NCBI RefSeq assembly: GCF_019797865.1
Contig: NZ_CP081869.1
Location: 2,691,501-2,755,500, forward strand
Source of the DNA: Chenggangzhangella methanolivorans
GTDB taxonomy: Bacteria > Pseudomonadota > Alphaproteobacteria > Rhizobiales > Methylopilaceae
Length of the DNA: 64,000 nucleotides
Direction of reading: 5' to 3'
Under the pieces are notes generated by a model. It ran no database searches. It was given only the letters and a program-made list of their open reading frames with translations, and had not been told where the DNA came from. This document shows positions 21,011 to 31,827 of this stretch, one piece after another. The first letter of the stretch is position 1. Each line of letters begins with the position of its first letter. Both the position numbers and the translations under genes were made by a program.

Positions 21011-23957
21011 AGCAGGGCGAGACCACTTCGCATTCGACGTCGCCGTCGCGCACCGGATCGAACACGCGGACGATCTCGCCCATGCGCTCCGGCCCGCGCG
21101 AGAGCAGCGCGAGCGCGATCCAGTGCCCGTTTGAGGGCGAATAGGCCGCCGAGGTCACATAGCCCTCGTCATTGGCCGCGACCGGCTGGACGCCGCGCTT
21201 CACGAGATGGGCGCCGGCGCGCAGCCGCGCGGTCCGGTCGACCGGCCGCAGGCCGACCAGCGTCGGCCGGTTCGGATCGACGAGCCCGTCGCGCGTCGCG
21301 AGCGTGCGGCCGACGAAGTCCTTCTTGGTCGAGAGCAGGCCCGTCATGCCGAGATCGCCGGCGGTCGTCTGGCCGTTGATCTCGGGGCCGGCGGCGTGGC
21401 CCTTCTCGATGCGCATCACGGCGAGCGCCTCGGCGCCGTAGGGGCAGATGCCGAACGGCTCGCCCGCCTTGACGATGGCGCGGATCATGGCGTCGCCGTA
21501 GCGGGCGGGAACCGCGAGCTCATAGGCGAGCTCGCCCGAGAAGGAGAGCCGGAACAGCCGCGCCTTCACGCCGCCGCAGACGGTGAGCTCCTTCACGCCG
21601 AGGAACGGCAGGCCCTCGTTCGAGACGTCATTGCCCTCGTCGACCAGCGCCGCGACGACGTCGCGCGCCCGCGGTCCGGCGATGGCGTATTTGGCCCACT
21701 GGTCGGTGATCGAGGCGAGGTGGACGTCGAGCTCCGGGAACAGCCACTGACGGCAGAACTCGAGATGGCGCATCATCTGCGCGGCGTGCGCCGTCGAGGT
21801 CGTGAGGTAGTAGTGGCCCTCGGCGAGCCGCGCGATCGTGCCGTCGTCGAGCACGAAGCCGTCCTCGCGCAGCGCGAGGCCATAGCGGGCCTTGCCGACC
21901 GGCATCTTGGAGAAGGCGCTCGTATAGACGCGGTCGAGGAAGGCGCCGGCGTCCGGACCCTGCACGTCGATCTTGCCGAGCGTCGAGGCGTCGTAGACCC
22001 CGACCTTGGTGCGGACCGTCGTGACCTCGCGGACCATGGACTCGAACCAGTCCTTCTCGCCGGCCTGCGGGAAATAGGCCGCGCGCATCCACTGGCCGGT
22101 CTCGACGAAGACCGCGCCCTGCTCCTCGGCGAAGAAATGGCTCGGAGGCAGGCGGGTCGGCCGGTACTCCTTGCCGCGGTGGGCGCCGCCGAGCGCGCCG
22201 AGCGCGACCGGGGCGAAGGGCGAGCGGGCGAGCGTCGATCCGGTCTGCGGGATCGTGCGGCCCGTGACCTCGGCCATGATCGCGAGGCCGAGCACGTTGC
22301 CGGTCTTGCCCTGGTCGGTCGCCATGCCGAGCGTGGTGTAGCGCTTCAGGTGCTCGACCGAGACGAAGCCCTCGCGGGCCGCGAGCTCGACGTCCTTGAC
22401 CGAGACGTCGTTCTGGAAGTCGACGAAGGCCTTGGCCTTGGAACCGGAGACGCGCCAGGGACCCGCGCCGTAGACCTCTTCGGGCTCCGGCTCGACGTCG
22501 GGACGGTCGAAGCCGCCGCCGGAGAAGCCCGCTGCCTCGGCCGCCGCCCGTCCGGCCTGCGCGCCCTCGGCGAGGCACTGGGCGAGCCCGAAGGCGCCCG
22601 ACGCCGCGCCCGCCACCGCCATGCCGGCGGGCGCCTGGCCCGGCAGGAACGCCGCCAGGCGATCGTCCCAGCGCGGCCTCGCGCCGTGGTGGGAGGAGAG
22701 CTGCACCGAGGGGTTCCAGCCGCCCGAGACCGCGATGAGGTCGCAGGGGACGTCGAGCGTCCCGCCCTTGGCGGAGGCGATCCGCGCGCCCGCCACCGCG
22801 CCGCGGCCCAAGGCTTCCACCACCTGGCCGCCAAACAGCAGGGTGGCGCCCGCCGCCTTGGCCGCCGCCTGAAGCGCCGTCGCGTCGCCGCGCGCGTCGA
22901 CCACCGCGGCGACCTCGCAGCCGGCCGCGGCGAGGTCCGCCACCGTGCGGGCGGCGTCGTCATTGTTGGCGAAGACGACCGCGCGCCGGCCCGGCGCCGC
23001 TCCGAAACGGTTGAGATACGAACGAACGGCGCCCGCCGCCATGACGCCCGGGCGGTCGTTGTTTCCGAAGGCGATCGGACGCTCGATCGCGCCGGCCGCG
23101 AGCACCGTCCGCTTCGCCACGATGCGCCAGTAGCGCTGCCGCGGCTGATGGGGCGCCGGAACCGGCAGATGGTCCGCCACCTTCTCGATCGCCCCGTAGA
23201 CGCCGTCGTCATAGACGCCGAACACGGCCGTGCGCTTCAGCAGCGTCACGTCGGGCAGCGCGGCGAGCTCGGCCTCCGCCTGCGCGGCCCATTGCGCGGC
23301 CGGGACGCCGCCGACCGTCAGGCGCTCGGCGAGAAGCCGTCCGCCGAGCGCGAAGTCCTCTTCGGCCAGCACGACGCGAGCGCCCGAGCGTCCGGCGGCG
23401 AGCGCAGCCGCAAGGCCCGCAGGGCCCGAGCCGATCACCAGCACGTCGCAGTGGACGGTCGCCTTCTCATATTCGTCGGGATCGGCCTCGCCCGAGAGAC
23501 TGCCGAGACCCGCGGCGCGGCGGATGAGCGGCTCGTAGAGCTTCTCCCAGAAGGCCGCAGGCCACATGAAGGTCTTGTAGTAGAAGCCCGCCGTGAACAT
23601 CGGCGCGGCGAGCTGGTTGACGGCCATCAGGTCGAAGGCGAGCGAAGGCCAGCGGTTCTGGCTCTGCGCGGTCAGGCCGTCATAGAGCTCGGCGGTCGTG
23701 GCCTTGACGTTCGGCTCGCGCCGCGCGCCGGTGCGGAGCTCGACCAGGCCGTTCGGCTCCTCCGCGCCGGCCGAGACCAAGCCGCGGGGGCGGTGATACT
23801 TGAACGAGCGCCCGACGAGCTTGACGCCGTTGGCGACGAGCGCCGAGGCCAGCGTGTCGCCGGCGTGGCCCTCGAGGGTCTTGCCGTCGAAGCTGAACGA
23901 CAGCCTCTTGGCGCGGTCGACGAGGCCGCCGGCGGGCAGGCGATGCGACTGGCTCAC
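20976..23957 (-). CDS. soxA: Sarcosine oxidase alpha subunit
   Basis: SoxA (993 residues) binds NAD and tetrahydrofolate and takes the methyl carbon of sarcosine to 5,10-methylene-THF. The N-terminal ferredoxin-like region has LEGHAGDTLASALVANG and GRSFKYHRPRG. An NAD/FAD-binding motif VLVIGSGPAGLAAALAAG is near 170-190. The last ~370 residues form a GcvT-type aminomethyltransferase domain (YGLALREDGFVLDDGTIARL, YGAEALAVMRIEKGH). The GTG at 23957 overlaps the soxD stop codon (GTGA), as is common in this operon, and precedes the conserved SHRLPAGGLVDR. An upstream in-frame extension is antisense shadow of soxD. Confidence 0.95.
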   Translation of the reverse strand: MSQSHRLPAGGLVDRAKRLSFSFDGKTLEGHAGDTLASALVANGVKLVGRSFKYHRPRGLVSAGAEEPNGLVELRTGARREPNVKATTAELYDGLTAQSQNRWPSLAFDLMAVNQLAAPMFTAGFYYKTFMWPAAFWEKLYEPLIRRAAGLGSLSGEADPDEYEKATVHCDVLVIGSGPAGLAAALAAGRSGARVVLAEEDFALGGRLLAERLTVGGVPAAQWAAQAEAELAALPDVTLLKRTAVFGVYDDGVYGAIEKVADHLPVPAPHQPRQRYWRIVAKRTVLAAGAIERPIAFGNNDRPGVMAAGAVRSYLNRFGAAPGRRAVVFANNDDAARTVADLAAAGCEVAAVVDARGDATALQAAAKAAGATLLFGGQVVEALGRGAVAGARIASAKGGTLDVPCDLIAVSGGWNPSVQLSSHHGARPRWDDRLAAFLPGQAPAGMAVAGAASGAFGLAQCLAEGAQAGRAAAEAAGFSGGGFDRPDVEPEPEEVYGAGPWRVSGSKAKAFVDFQNDVSVKDVELAAREGFVSVEHLKRYTTLGMATDQGKTGNVLGLAIMAEVTGRTIPQTGSTLARSPFAPVALGALGGAHRGKEYRPTRLPPSHFFAEEQGAVFVETGQWMRAAYFPQAGEKDWFESMVREVTTVRTKVGVYDASTLGKIDVQGPDAGAFLDRVYTSAFSKMPVGKARYGLALREDGFVLDDGTIARLAEGHYYLTTSTAHAAQMMRHLEFCRQWLFPELDVHLASITDQWAKYAIAGPRARDVVAALVDEGNDVSNEGLPFLGVKELTVCGGVKARLFRLSFSGELAYELAVPARYGDAMIRAIVKAGEPFGICPYGAEALAVMRIEKGHAAGPEINGQTTAGDLGMTGLLSTKKDFVGRTLATRDGLVDPNRPTLVGLRPVDRTARLRAGAHLVKRGVQPVAANDEGYVTSAAYSPSNGHWIALALLSRGPERMGEIVRVFDPVRDGDVECEVVSPCFVDPEGARLRA

Positions 23958-24238
23958 TTGGCTTCTCCGCGGGCGAGCGCGACGTCCTTGGCGACCTCGA
24001 CGGCCTCGATCGCATGGGTGCGGGTGTCGCGGGTGACGACCAGCCAGGACTGGCAGCCGGACGCGTGCTGCCAGAGCTCGCGGTGGCGGCCGAACGGATT
24101 CTCGCGGGTGTGGACGTAGTCGACGAAGTCGGCGAGCGCCGTCTCCGCGGCCGGGTCGGGACGCACGACGGTCGCGTCGCCGAGATAGGAGAACTCGTCG
24201 ACGCCGCGGGCGCCGCAATAGGGACAAGCGATGCGCAT
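23954..24238 (-). CDS. soxD: Sarcosine oxidase delta subunit
   Basis: SoxD is the small zinc-binding subunit. The 94-residue protein begins MRIACPYCGARGVDEFSY and continues with FVDYVHTRENPFGRHRELWQH and a later Cys in ASGCQSWL. The N-terminal C-x2-C plus the distal His and Cys are the expected zinc ligands. The stop codon overlaps the soxA start. A palindromic element separates soxD from soxB. Confidence 0.95.
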   Translation of the reverse strand: MRIACPYCGARGVDEFSYLGDATVVRPDPAAETALADFVDYVHTRENPFGRHRELWQHASGCQSWLVVTRDTRTHAIEAVEVAKDVALARGEAK

Positions 24239-24253
24239 GGGTCAAATACCCGC

Positions 24254-24365
24254 CGTCATCCCGGCCGCAGCGAAGCGGAGAGCCGGGATCGTAATCAGGA
24301 AAGGCGCTTTGTTCGGAAGGCGATCCCGGCTCTGCGCGGCGTCGCCGCTTCGGCCGGGATGACGG
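24254..24365. repeat. Palindromic repeat inside the sox operon
   Basis: Left arm CGTCATCCCGGCCGCAGCGA and onward to about 24291; right arm begins CGATCCCGGCTCTG at 24321 and ends in GGGATGACGG. The arms are nearly identical to those framing the GIY-YIG gene at 46.9-47.4 kb, but here there is no gene inside. It lies between soxB and soxD and would be transcribed as a large hairpin. Confidence 0.88.
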
Positions 24366-24390
24366 TGAACCTGTCTCATCGTCTGCCCCC

Positions 24391-25650
24391 TCAGTGCAGG
24401 TTCGGCTGGGCGCCGACGCCCTTTTCGTCGATCGTCCGGCCGGTGGCGAAGCGATCGAGGCGGTAGGCGGTCGCGACCGGGTGCGGAGCGTCCTTGGCGA
24501 TGAGATGGGCGAACGAGTCGCCCGAGGCCGGCGTCGCCTTGAAGCCGCCGTAGCACCAGCCGGCGTTGAGATAGAGGCCCTCGACCGGCGTCGTGTCGAT
24601 GATCGGCGAGCCGTCCATCGACATGTCCATGATGCCGCCCCAGGAGCGCAGCAGCTTCACGCGGCCGATCGCCGGCATCACCGCCATGCCGCTTTCCAGC
24701 ACGTCCTCGACGGTCGGCAGGTTTCCACGCTGGGCGTAGGAGTTGTAGCCGTCGATGTCGCCGCCGAAGACGAGGCCGCCCTTGTCGGACTGCGAGACGT
24801 AGAAATGTCCCGCGCCGAAGGTGCAGACCGTGTCGATGAAGGGCTTGATTCCCTCGCTCACGAAGGCCTGCAGCGCGTGGCTCTCGATCGGCAGGCGCAG
24901 GCCCGCCATGGCGGCGACGCGCGAGGAGTTGCCCGCGCAGGCGAGCCCGACCTTCGACGCGCCGACGAAGCCGCGGCTGGTCTCGACGCCCTCGATGCGG
25001 CCGTCCTCGATGCGGAAGCCGGTCACTTCGCAGTTCTGGATGATGTCGACGCCGAAGCCGTCCGCCGAGCGGGCGTAGCCCCAGGCGACGGCGTCGTGGC
25101 GCACCGTGCCGGCGCGCTTCTGGCGGAGCGCGCCCTTGATCGGGAAGCGGGCGTTGTCGAAGTCGAGCATCGGCAGGATGCGCTTCAGCTCCGGCGCGTC
25201 GACCAGTTCGGCGTCGACGCCGTGCATGCGCATGGCGTTGCCCCGGCGGGCGTAGGCGTCGCGCTGCCCGTCGGAATGGAACAGGTTGAGGATGCCGCGC
25301 TGGCTGACCATCGCGTTGTAGTTGAGGTCCTGCTCCAGCCCCTCCCACAGCTTCATCGAATGTTCGTAGAACGGGATGTTGCCGGGCAGCAGATAGTTGG
25401 AGCGCACGATCGTGGTGTTGCGCCCGACATTGCCGCCGCCGATCCAGCCCTTCTCGAGCACGGCGACGTTGCGCACGCCGTAGGTCTTGGCGAGGTAGTG
25501 CGCCGTCGCGAGCCCGTGGCCGCCGCCGCCGACGATGACGACGTCATAATGCGGCTTCGGTTCGGGGCTGCGCCAGGCGGGCTTCCAGCCGGTGTGGCCG
25601 CGCAGGGTTTCGCGCAGCAGGGAGAAGATCGAGTAGCGGTCTGTCGACAT
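24391..25650 (-). CDS. soxB: Sarcosine oxidase beta subunit
   Basis: SoxB (419 residues) is the flavoprotein subunit that oxidises sarcosine to glycine and formaldehyde equivalents. The FAD-binding motif DVVIVGGGGHGLATAHYLA is at 36-54. Downstream are GRNTTIVRSNYLLPGN, the substrate-side region MDMSMDGSPIIDTTPVEGLYL, and the C-terminal GWCYGGFKATPASG. ATG 25650 begins the conserved N-terminus RYSIFSLLRETLRGH; a TTG nine bases upstream is less likely. It is the first gene of soxBDAG and is divergent from a LysR-type gene, its likely regulator. Confidence 0.95.
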   Translation of the reverse strand: MSTDRYSIFSLLRETLRGHTGWKPAWRSPEPKPHYDVVIVGGGGHGLATAHYLAKTYGVRNVAVLEKGWIGGGNVGRNTTIVRSNYLLPGNIPFYEHSMKLWEGLEQDLNYNAMVSQRGILNLFHSDGQRDAYARRGNAMRMHGVDAELVDAPELKRILPMLDFDNARFPIKGALRQKRAGTVRHDAVAWGYARSADGFGVDIIQNCEVTGFRIEDGRIEGVETSRGFVGASKVGLACAGNSSRVAAMAGLRLPIESHALQAFVSEGIKPFIDTVCTFGAGHFYVSQSDKGGLVFGGDIDGYNSYAQRGNLPTVEDVLESGMAVMPAIGRVKLLRSWGGIMDMSMDGSPIIDTTPVEGLYLNAGWCYGGFKATPASGDSFAHLIAKDAPHPVATAYRLDRFATGRTIDEKGVGAQPNLH

Positions 25651-25714
25651 GGGGCTCAACGCATCCGGCGGTCGTCGATCAGGGGACGATCGACCCGGCG
25701 GCTTGCACCCTCAA

Positions 25715-25731
25715 TATAAGTTTGAGTTATA
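25715..25731. promoter_or_regulatory. Candidate LysR-type operator between soxB and lysR
   Basis: TATAA-GTTTGAG-TTATA is a perfect 5-base inverted repeat and fits the T-N11-A rule for LysR binding sites (T at 25717, A at 25729). It lies in the divergent promoter region, 65 bases before soxB. Binding is inferred. Confidence 0.55.
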
Positions 25732-25808
25732 GTGCATGTCGTGAGGCCGTCATGCGGGCGCGTCGCGGTCGCCGCGCCCGCATGACGGCCGTCGTTCACG
25801 GACCGAGC

Positions 25809-26780
25809 ATGCCCTCCCGACCCGACGACCTGCCCTTCGACCTGCGCGCCCTCACCATCTTCCTCGCGGCCTGCGAGGAGGGCGGGATGGCCGCCGCCGC
25901 CCGCCGCCTCGGGCTGACCCAGCCCGCGATCTCGAGCGCGGTCGCCGATCTCGAGGCCCGGCTTGGAGCCGCGCTGTTCGACCGCTCGGTGCGCCCGCTC
26001 GCGCTGACGCCGGCCGGCGCGCTGCTGCGCCAACGGGCGAGCGCGCTCGTCTCGGAAGCCCGGCAGATCGCGCCGGGCCTCAGCGAGATCGCCCGCGGAC
26101 GGCTACCGCTGGTGCGCATCGGCCTCGTCGACTCGCTGTCGCGCGCGCTGTCGGCGCCGCTCGCCGAGCATCTTCGCGGCCGCGCCGAGGAGGTGTCGAT
26201 CCGCTCCGGGCTCACCGCGGCCCACGCCGGCGCGCTGGTGACCCGCAATCTCGAGGTGATGATCGGCGCGGATGATCTGGGCGATCTCGACGGGGTCGAA
26301 CGCTGGCCGATCGCGGGCGAGACCTACGTGCTGTCGCTGCCGCTCGGGGTCGTCGCGCCGCGCTCGACCGCCGAGCTCATGACGCTCGCGCGCGAGCTCA
26401 CCTTCGTGCGCTACAGCGCCCGCTCCTCGACGGGGGTCGAGATCGACCGGCACCTGCGGCGGCTCGGCGTCGAGCTTCCGCGCGGTCTCGAATTCGACAC
26501 GCCCTACGGCGTCGCCGCGACCGTCGCGGCCGGCGGAGGCTTCGCGCTGACGACGCCGCTTTGCGCCTATGAGTCCGGTGTCGATCTCTCCCGGATCGGC
26601 TTCGCCCCGACACCGGGGCCGCAGGCGACGCGGCGGATCACGCTGGTGGCGTTGGCGCGCTCGCTTGGGCGGCTCCCTGCGCGGCTCGCCGAATTCGCCC
26701 GGACCGAGCTTCGCGCCACGGCTCTGCCGCCGATCGAGCGCGCCTCCCCGGCGCTTGCGGCCGCGATCGAGGTCTCCTGA
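25809..26780 (+). CDS. LysR-family transcriptional regulator
   Basis: The protein (323 residues from ATG 25809) has the LysR N-terminal winged HTH: DLRALTIFLAACEEGGMAAAARRLGLTQ and ISSAVADLEARLGAALFDR, followed by an effector-binding domain. ATG 25809 is chosen because the HTH begins about 12 residues later, as in other LysR proteins; ATGs at 25782 and 25752 are possible. It is transcribed away from soxB, which makes it the likely regulator of sarcosine oxidase. The effector is unknown; sarcosine or a related amine would be a guess. Confidence 0.9.
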   Translation: MPSRPDDLPFDLRALTIFLAACEEGGMAAAARRLGLTQPAISSAVADLEARLGAALFDRSVRPLALTPAGALLRQRASALVSEARQIAPGLSEIARGRLPLVRIGLVDSLSRALSAPLAEHLRGRAEEVSIRSGLTAAHAGALVTRNLEVMIGADDLGDLDGVERWPIAGETYVLSLPLGVVAPRSTAELMTLARELTFVRYSARSSTGVEIDRHLRRLGVELPRGLEFDTPYGVAATVAAGGGFALTTPLCAYESGVDLSRIGFAPTPGPQATRRITLVALARSLGRLPARLAEFARTELRATALPPIERASPALAAAIEVS

Positions 26781-26795
26781 CGCCTCAAGCGAAAA

Positions 26796-26819
26796 CGGCC
26801 GGTCCCGAAGGACCGGCCG
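26796..26819 (-). terminator. Terminator of the TonB receptor gene
   Basis: CGGCCGGTCC pairs perfectly with GGACCGGCCG around a CGAA loop. On the minus strand it is followed by a TTTT run. It also lies 16 bases after the lysR stop codon. Confidence 0.88.
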
Positions 26820-26861
26820 CTCGCAGAGGCCGCTTGGAGGAACGGCTCAGGACTTGATGGC

Positions 26862-29353
<2,492 letters not shown>

Positions 29354-29390
29354 TTCGATAATCCCCCGACGCCACGCGACTCGTTGGTGC

Positions 29391-29434
29391 ATGGCGAACC
29401 TTCACAATCTGTACAGCGACGCCGGGTTCGCCAT
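29391..29434. promoter_or_regulatory. 10-base inverted repeat in the TonB-receptor leader region
   Basis: ATGGCGAACC (29391-29400) pairs perfectly with GGTTCGCCAT (29425-29434) around a 24-base loop, 38 bases upstream of the receptor ATG. It may be an operator or leader hairpin. The rest of the 390-base gap up to the PQQ dehydrogenase gene is AT-rich between 29450 and 29540 and holds no gene; it probably carries both divergent promoters. Confidence 0.5.
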
Positions 29435-29743
29435 CAATCCGCCGTGAGTGTGGCGAAATACGATACCTAAGCTAAGATGCTGATATGCAACATTATTATT
29501 AAATCCTTAGATTACTGATCTCTGCTTTTTGCAGAATATTGCCCTTCACATGAAAGTGAGTTGAAGACGAAGCGCGGCATGTTCGCGTGCTAATCATGAC
29601 ACTGCTTCACTCTATCCCGCCGCCCTCTGTTTCCGCGGTTTCGGCCTTTTGAGCCATTGCGGCGAAGGCCGGTTCGGGCGCTAGATCGCCGCCGAGACGC
29701 CACGGCTCGACAACAGAAACGGCGTCCGCCCGAGGTCTCGCCG

Positions 29744-31550
29744 ATGACGCGTCTTCGCTTCGCCGCCTGCCTGGCGCTTCTCGCCGCTGTTGCGGGAGCA
29801 GCCCCGCTTCGAGCCGGGCCGGTCGACGATGCGCGGCTCAAGGCCGCCGACGGCGACGCGGCCGACTGGCTGCTGCCGGGGCGTGACTATGGCGGCCGCC
29901 GCTTCTCGCCGATTTCGTCCATCGACCGGACCAGCGTGAAGCGCCTCGCGCCGAAATGGATCTACCAGACCGGATACGCCGCGACGTTCCAGACGTCGCC
30001 CGTCGTCGCCGACGGGGTGATGTATCTGACCGCGCCGTTCTCCCACGTGATGGCGGTCGACGCCGCGACCGGGCGCGAGCTCTGGCGCTACGAGCACAAG
30101 TCCAAGGCCAAGAAGCTGTGCTGCGGGCCGGCGAACCGGGGAGCCTCGCTCGGCTACGGCAAGGTGTTCGTCGCGACCGTCGACGCGCCTCGTCGCGCTC
30201 GACCAGGCGACCGGCAAGGTGGTGTGGGACCGCCCGCTCACCGACGCCGCCGACGAGGAGGCGCGCGGCGAGGACCGCGCGACGCTCGGGAACGCTGATC
30301 CCGCGCTCAAAGGCGAGGTCTCGGGCGCGACTGGCGTCGGCGCCAACGCCGCGCCGCTCGTCTATGACGGGCTCGTGGTCTCCGGCATCACCGGCGTCGG
30401 CTACGGGCTCCATCTCGACGCGCCGCGGCCGGGCGCGCCGCTCGGCGCGGTGATCGGGGTCGCGGGCCGCTACGGGCGCCCCGGCTTCATGGCTGCGTTC
30501 GACGCCAGGACCGGCGAGCCGGTCTGGAAGTTCGACGTCACGGTCCCGGACTGGGAGGGCTCCTATTCGGAGGCGACCGCTTATGGCGTCCCGCTCCACC
30601 GCGACGTGGCGGCCGAGAAGGCCGCTGCGGCGGAACACAAGGACGCCTGGAAATATGGCGGCGGCTCGATCTGGCATGCGCCCGCTTACGACCCCGAGCG
30701 CGGCCTGCTGTTCTTCGGCGTCGGAAACCCCTCGCCGCAGTCGGCCGGAGAGAGCCGCCCGGGCGACAATCTCCACACCTCCTCGCTCGTCGCCGTGGAC
30801 GCCAAGACCGGAAAGCTGCGCTGGGCGTTCCAGCAGACGCCGCACGACCTCTGGGGCTACGACGTCGCGAGCCCGCCGAGCCTGTTCGACGTCGAGGTGG
30901 ACGGCCGGAAGATCGCGGCCGTCGGCCAGGCCTCGAAGCTCGGCTGGTACTTCGTGCACGAGCGCGAGACCGGGCGGCTGCTCTACAAATCCGAGCCCTT
31001 CTCGCCGCAGCAGAACATGTTCCGCGCGCCGACGCCGGAGGGGATCACGATCGCCCCGGGAGTGGCGGGCGGGGTCAACTGGTCGCCGGCCTCCGTCGAT
31101 CCGGCGGCCGGCGTCGCCTATGTCGCGGCGATGCACTGGCCCGCGGTCTACCGCGCGAGCACCCTTCCGGCCGAAGGCGGCAAGCCGGAAGTGCGCTACT
31201 TCAACATCGAGCCCGTGACGTCCGGGACTTACGGCCTGCTTACGGCGATCGACCTCAAGGCCGGCGGCCGCCTGCTCTGGCAGACCAAGACTCCCGAACC
31301 CCTGATCGGCGGCGTTCTGGCCACAGCCGGCGGCCTGGTGTTCAGCGGCGAGGGCGGCGGCGACTTTTCGGCTTTCGACGCCAAAGACGGCGCCAAGCTC
31401 TGGAGCTTCAACGCCGGCGCGGGCGTGAACGCGCCGCCGATCGCCTACAAGGCCGGGGGCAAGGACTTCGTCGCGGTGGCGGCCGGCGGCAGCCAGATCT
31501 GGGGCTTCCGACAGGGCGGGGCGGTGATCGCCTTCGGCCTGCCGGACTGA
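29744..31550 (+). CDS. PQQ-dependent dehydrogenase (quinoprotein), one indel
   Basis: This periplasmic quinoprotein of about 600 residues has a signal peptide (RFAACLALLAAVAGA) and the eight-bladed propeller repeats of PQQ dehydrogenases (ALDQATGKVVWD, AAFDARTGEPVWKFD, AIDLKAGGRLLWQTK). The adjacent cysteines in KKLCCGPANRG match the vicinal disulfide over PQQ. There is no cytochrome c domain. Near 30187-30191 one extra C (or two missing bases) shifts the frame after FVATVDA; the sequence continues LVALDQATGKVVWD. The active-site region reads PHDLWGYDVASPP, so the W-D-Y-D of classical alcohol dehydrogenases is W-G-Y-D here. The substrate is uncertain. GAGGT precedes ATG 29744. Confidence 0.87.
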
Positions 31551-31720
31551 CGCCGCTGATTTCGGCGGACCGCTCACGGCTTCGTGGCCGGAAGGCAACA
31601 CGCTTCGACAAGATCATTTGCCGCGACGGCGGCCGCAATCGCCTGTTTTCCGTCTGGGGTTGCGGCCGTCGGACAGAGGTCACGAGGCCTGATCAAGAAA
31701 ATCAGCTTATCTGGAATTGG

Positions 31721-31738
31721 TTTAGATCAAATTCTAAA
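31721..31738 (+). promoter_or_regulatory. Irr/Fur-like palindrome upstream of the siderophore receptor
   Basis: TTTAGA-TCAAAT-TCTAAA is an inverted repeat resembling the iron-control (ICE) box bound by Irr in Rhizobiales (TTTAGAA-N3-TTCTAAA), with one base more of spacing. It is 90 bases upstream of the receptor start. Iron control is inferred from the motif and the genes behind it. Confidence 0.6.
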
Positions 31739-31827
31739 CTCTGGGTCGTGTAAGCTATTGTATCTCTGATTGCGCGCCGTCAGGCGCGTCAGTAAGGCCG
31801 AACGATGTCTTCATCGGGGGCCTTTCC

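Noticed and set aside
21207-24119. 970-residue plus-strand open frame opposite soxA
   Set aside because: Antisense shadow of soxA and soxD, with repetitive Arg/Glu/Ala composition.
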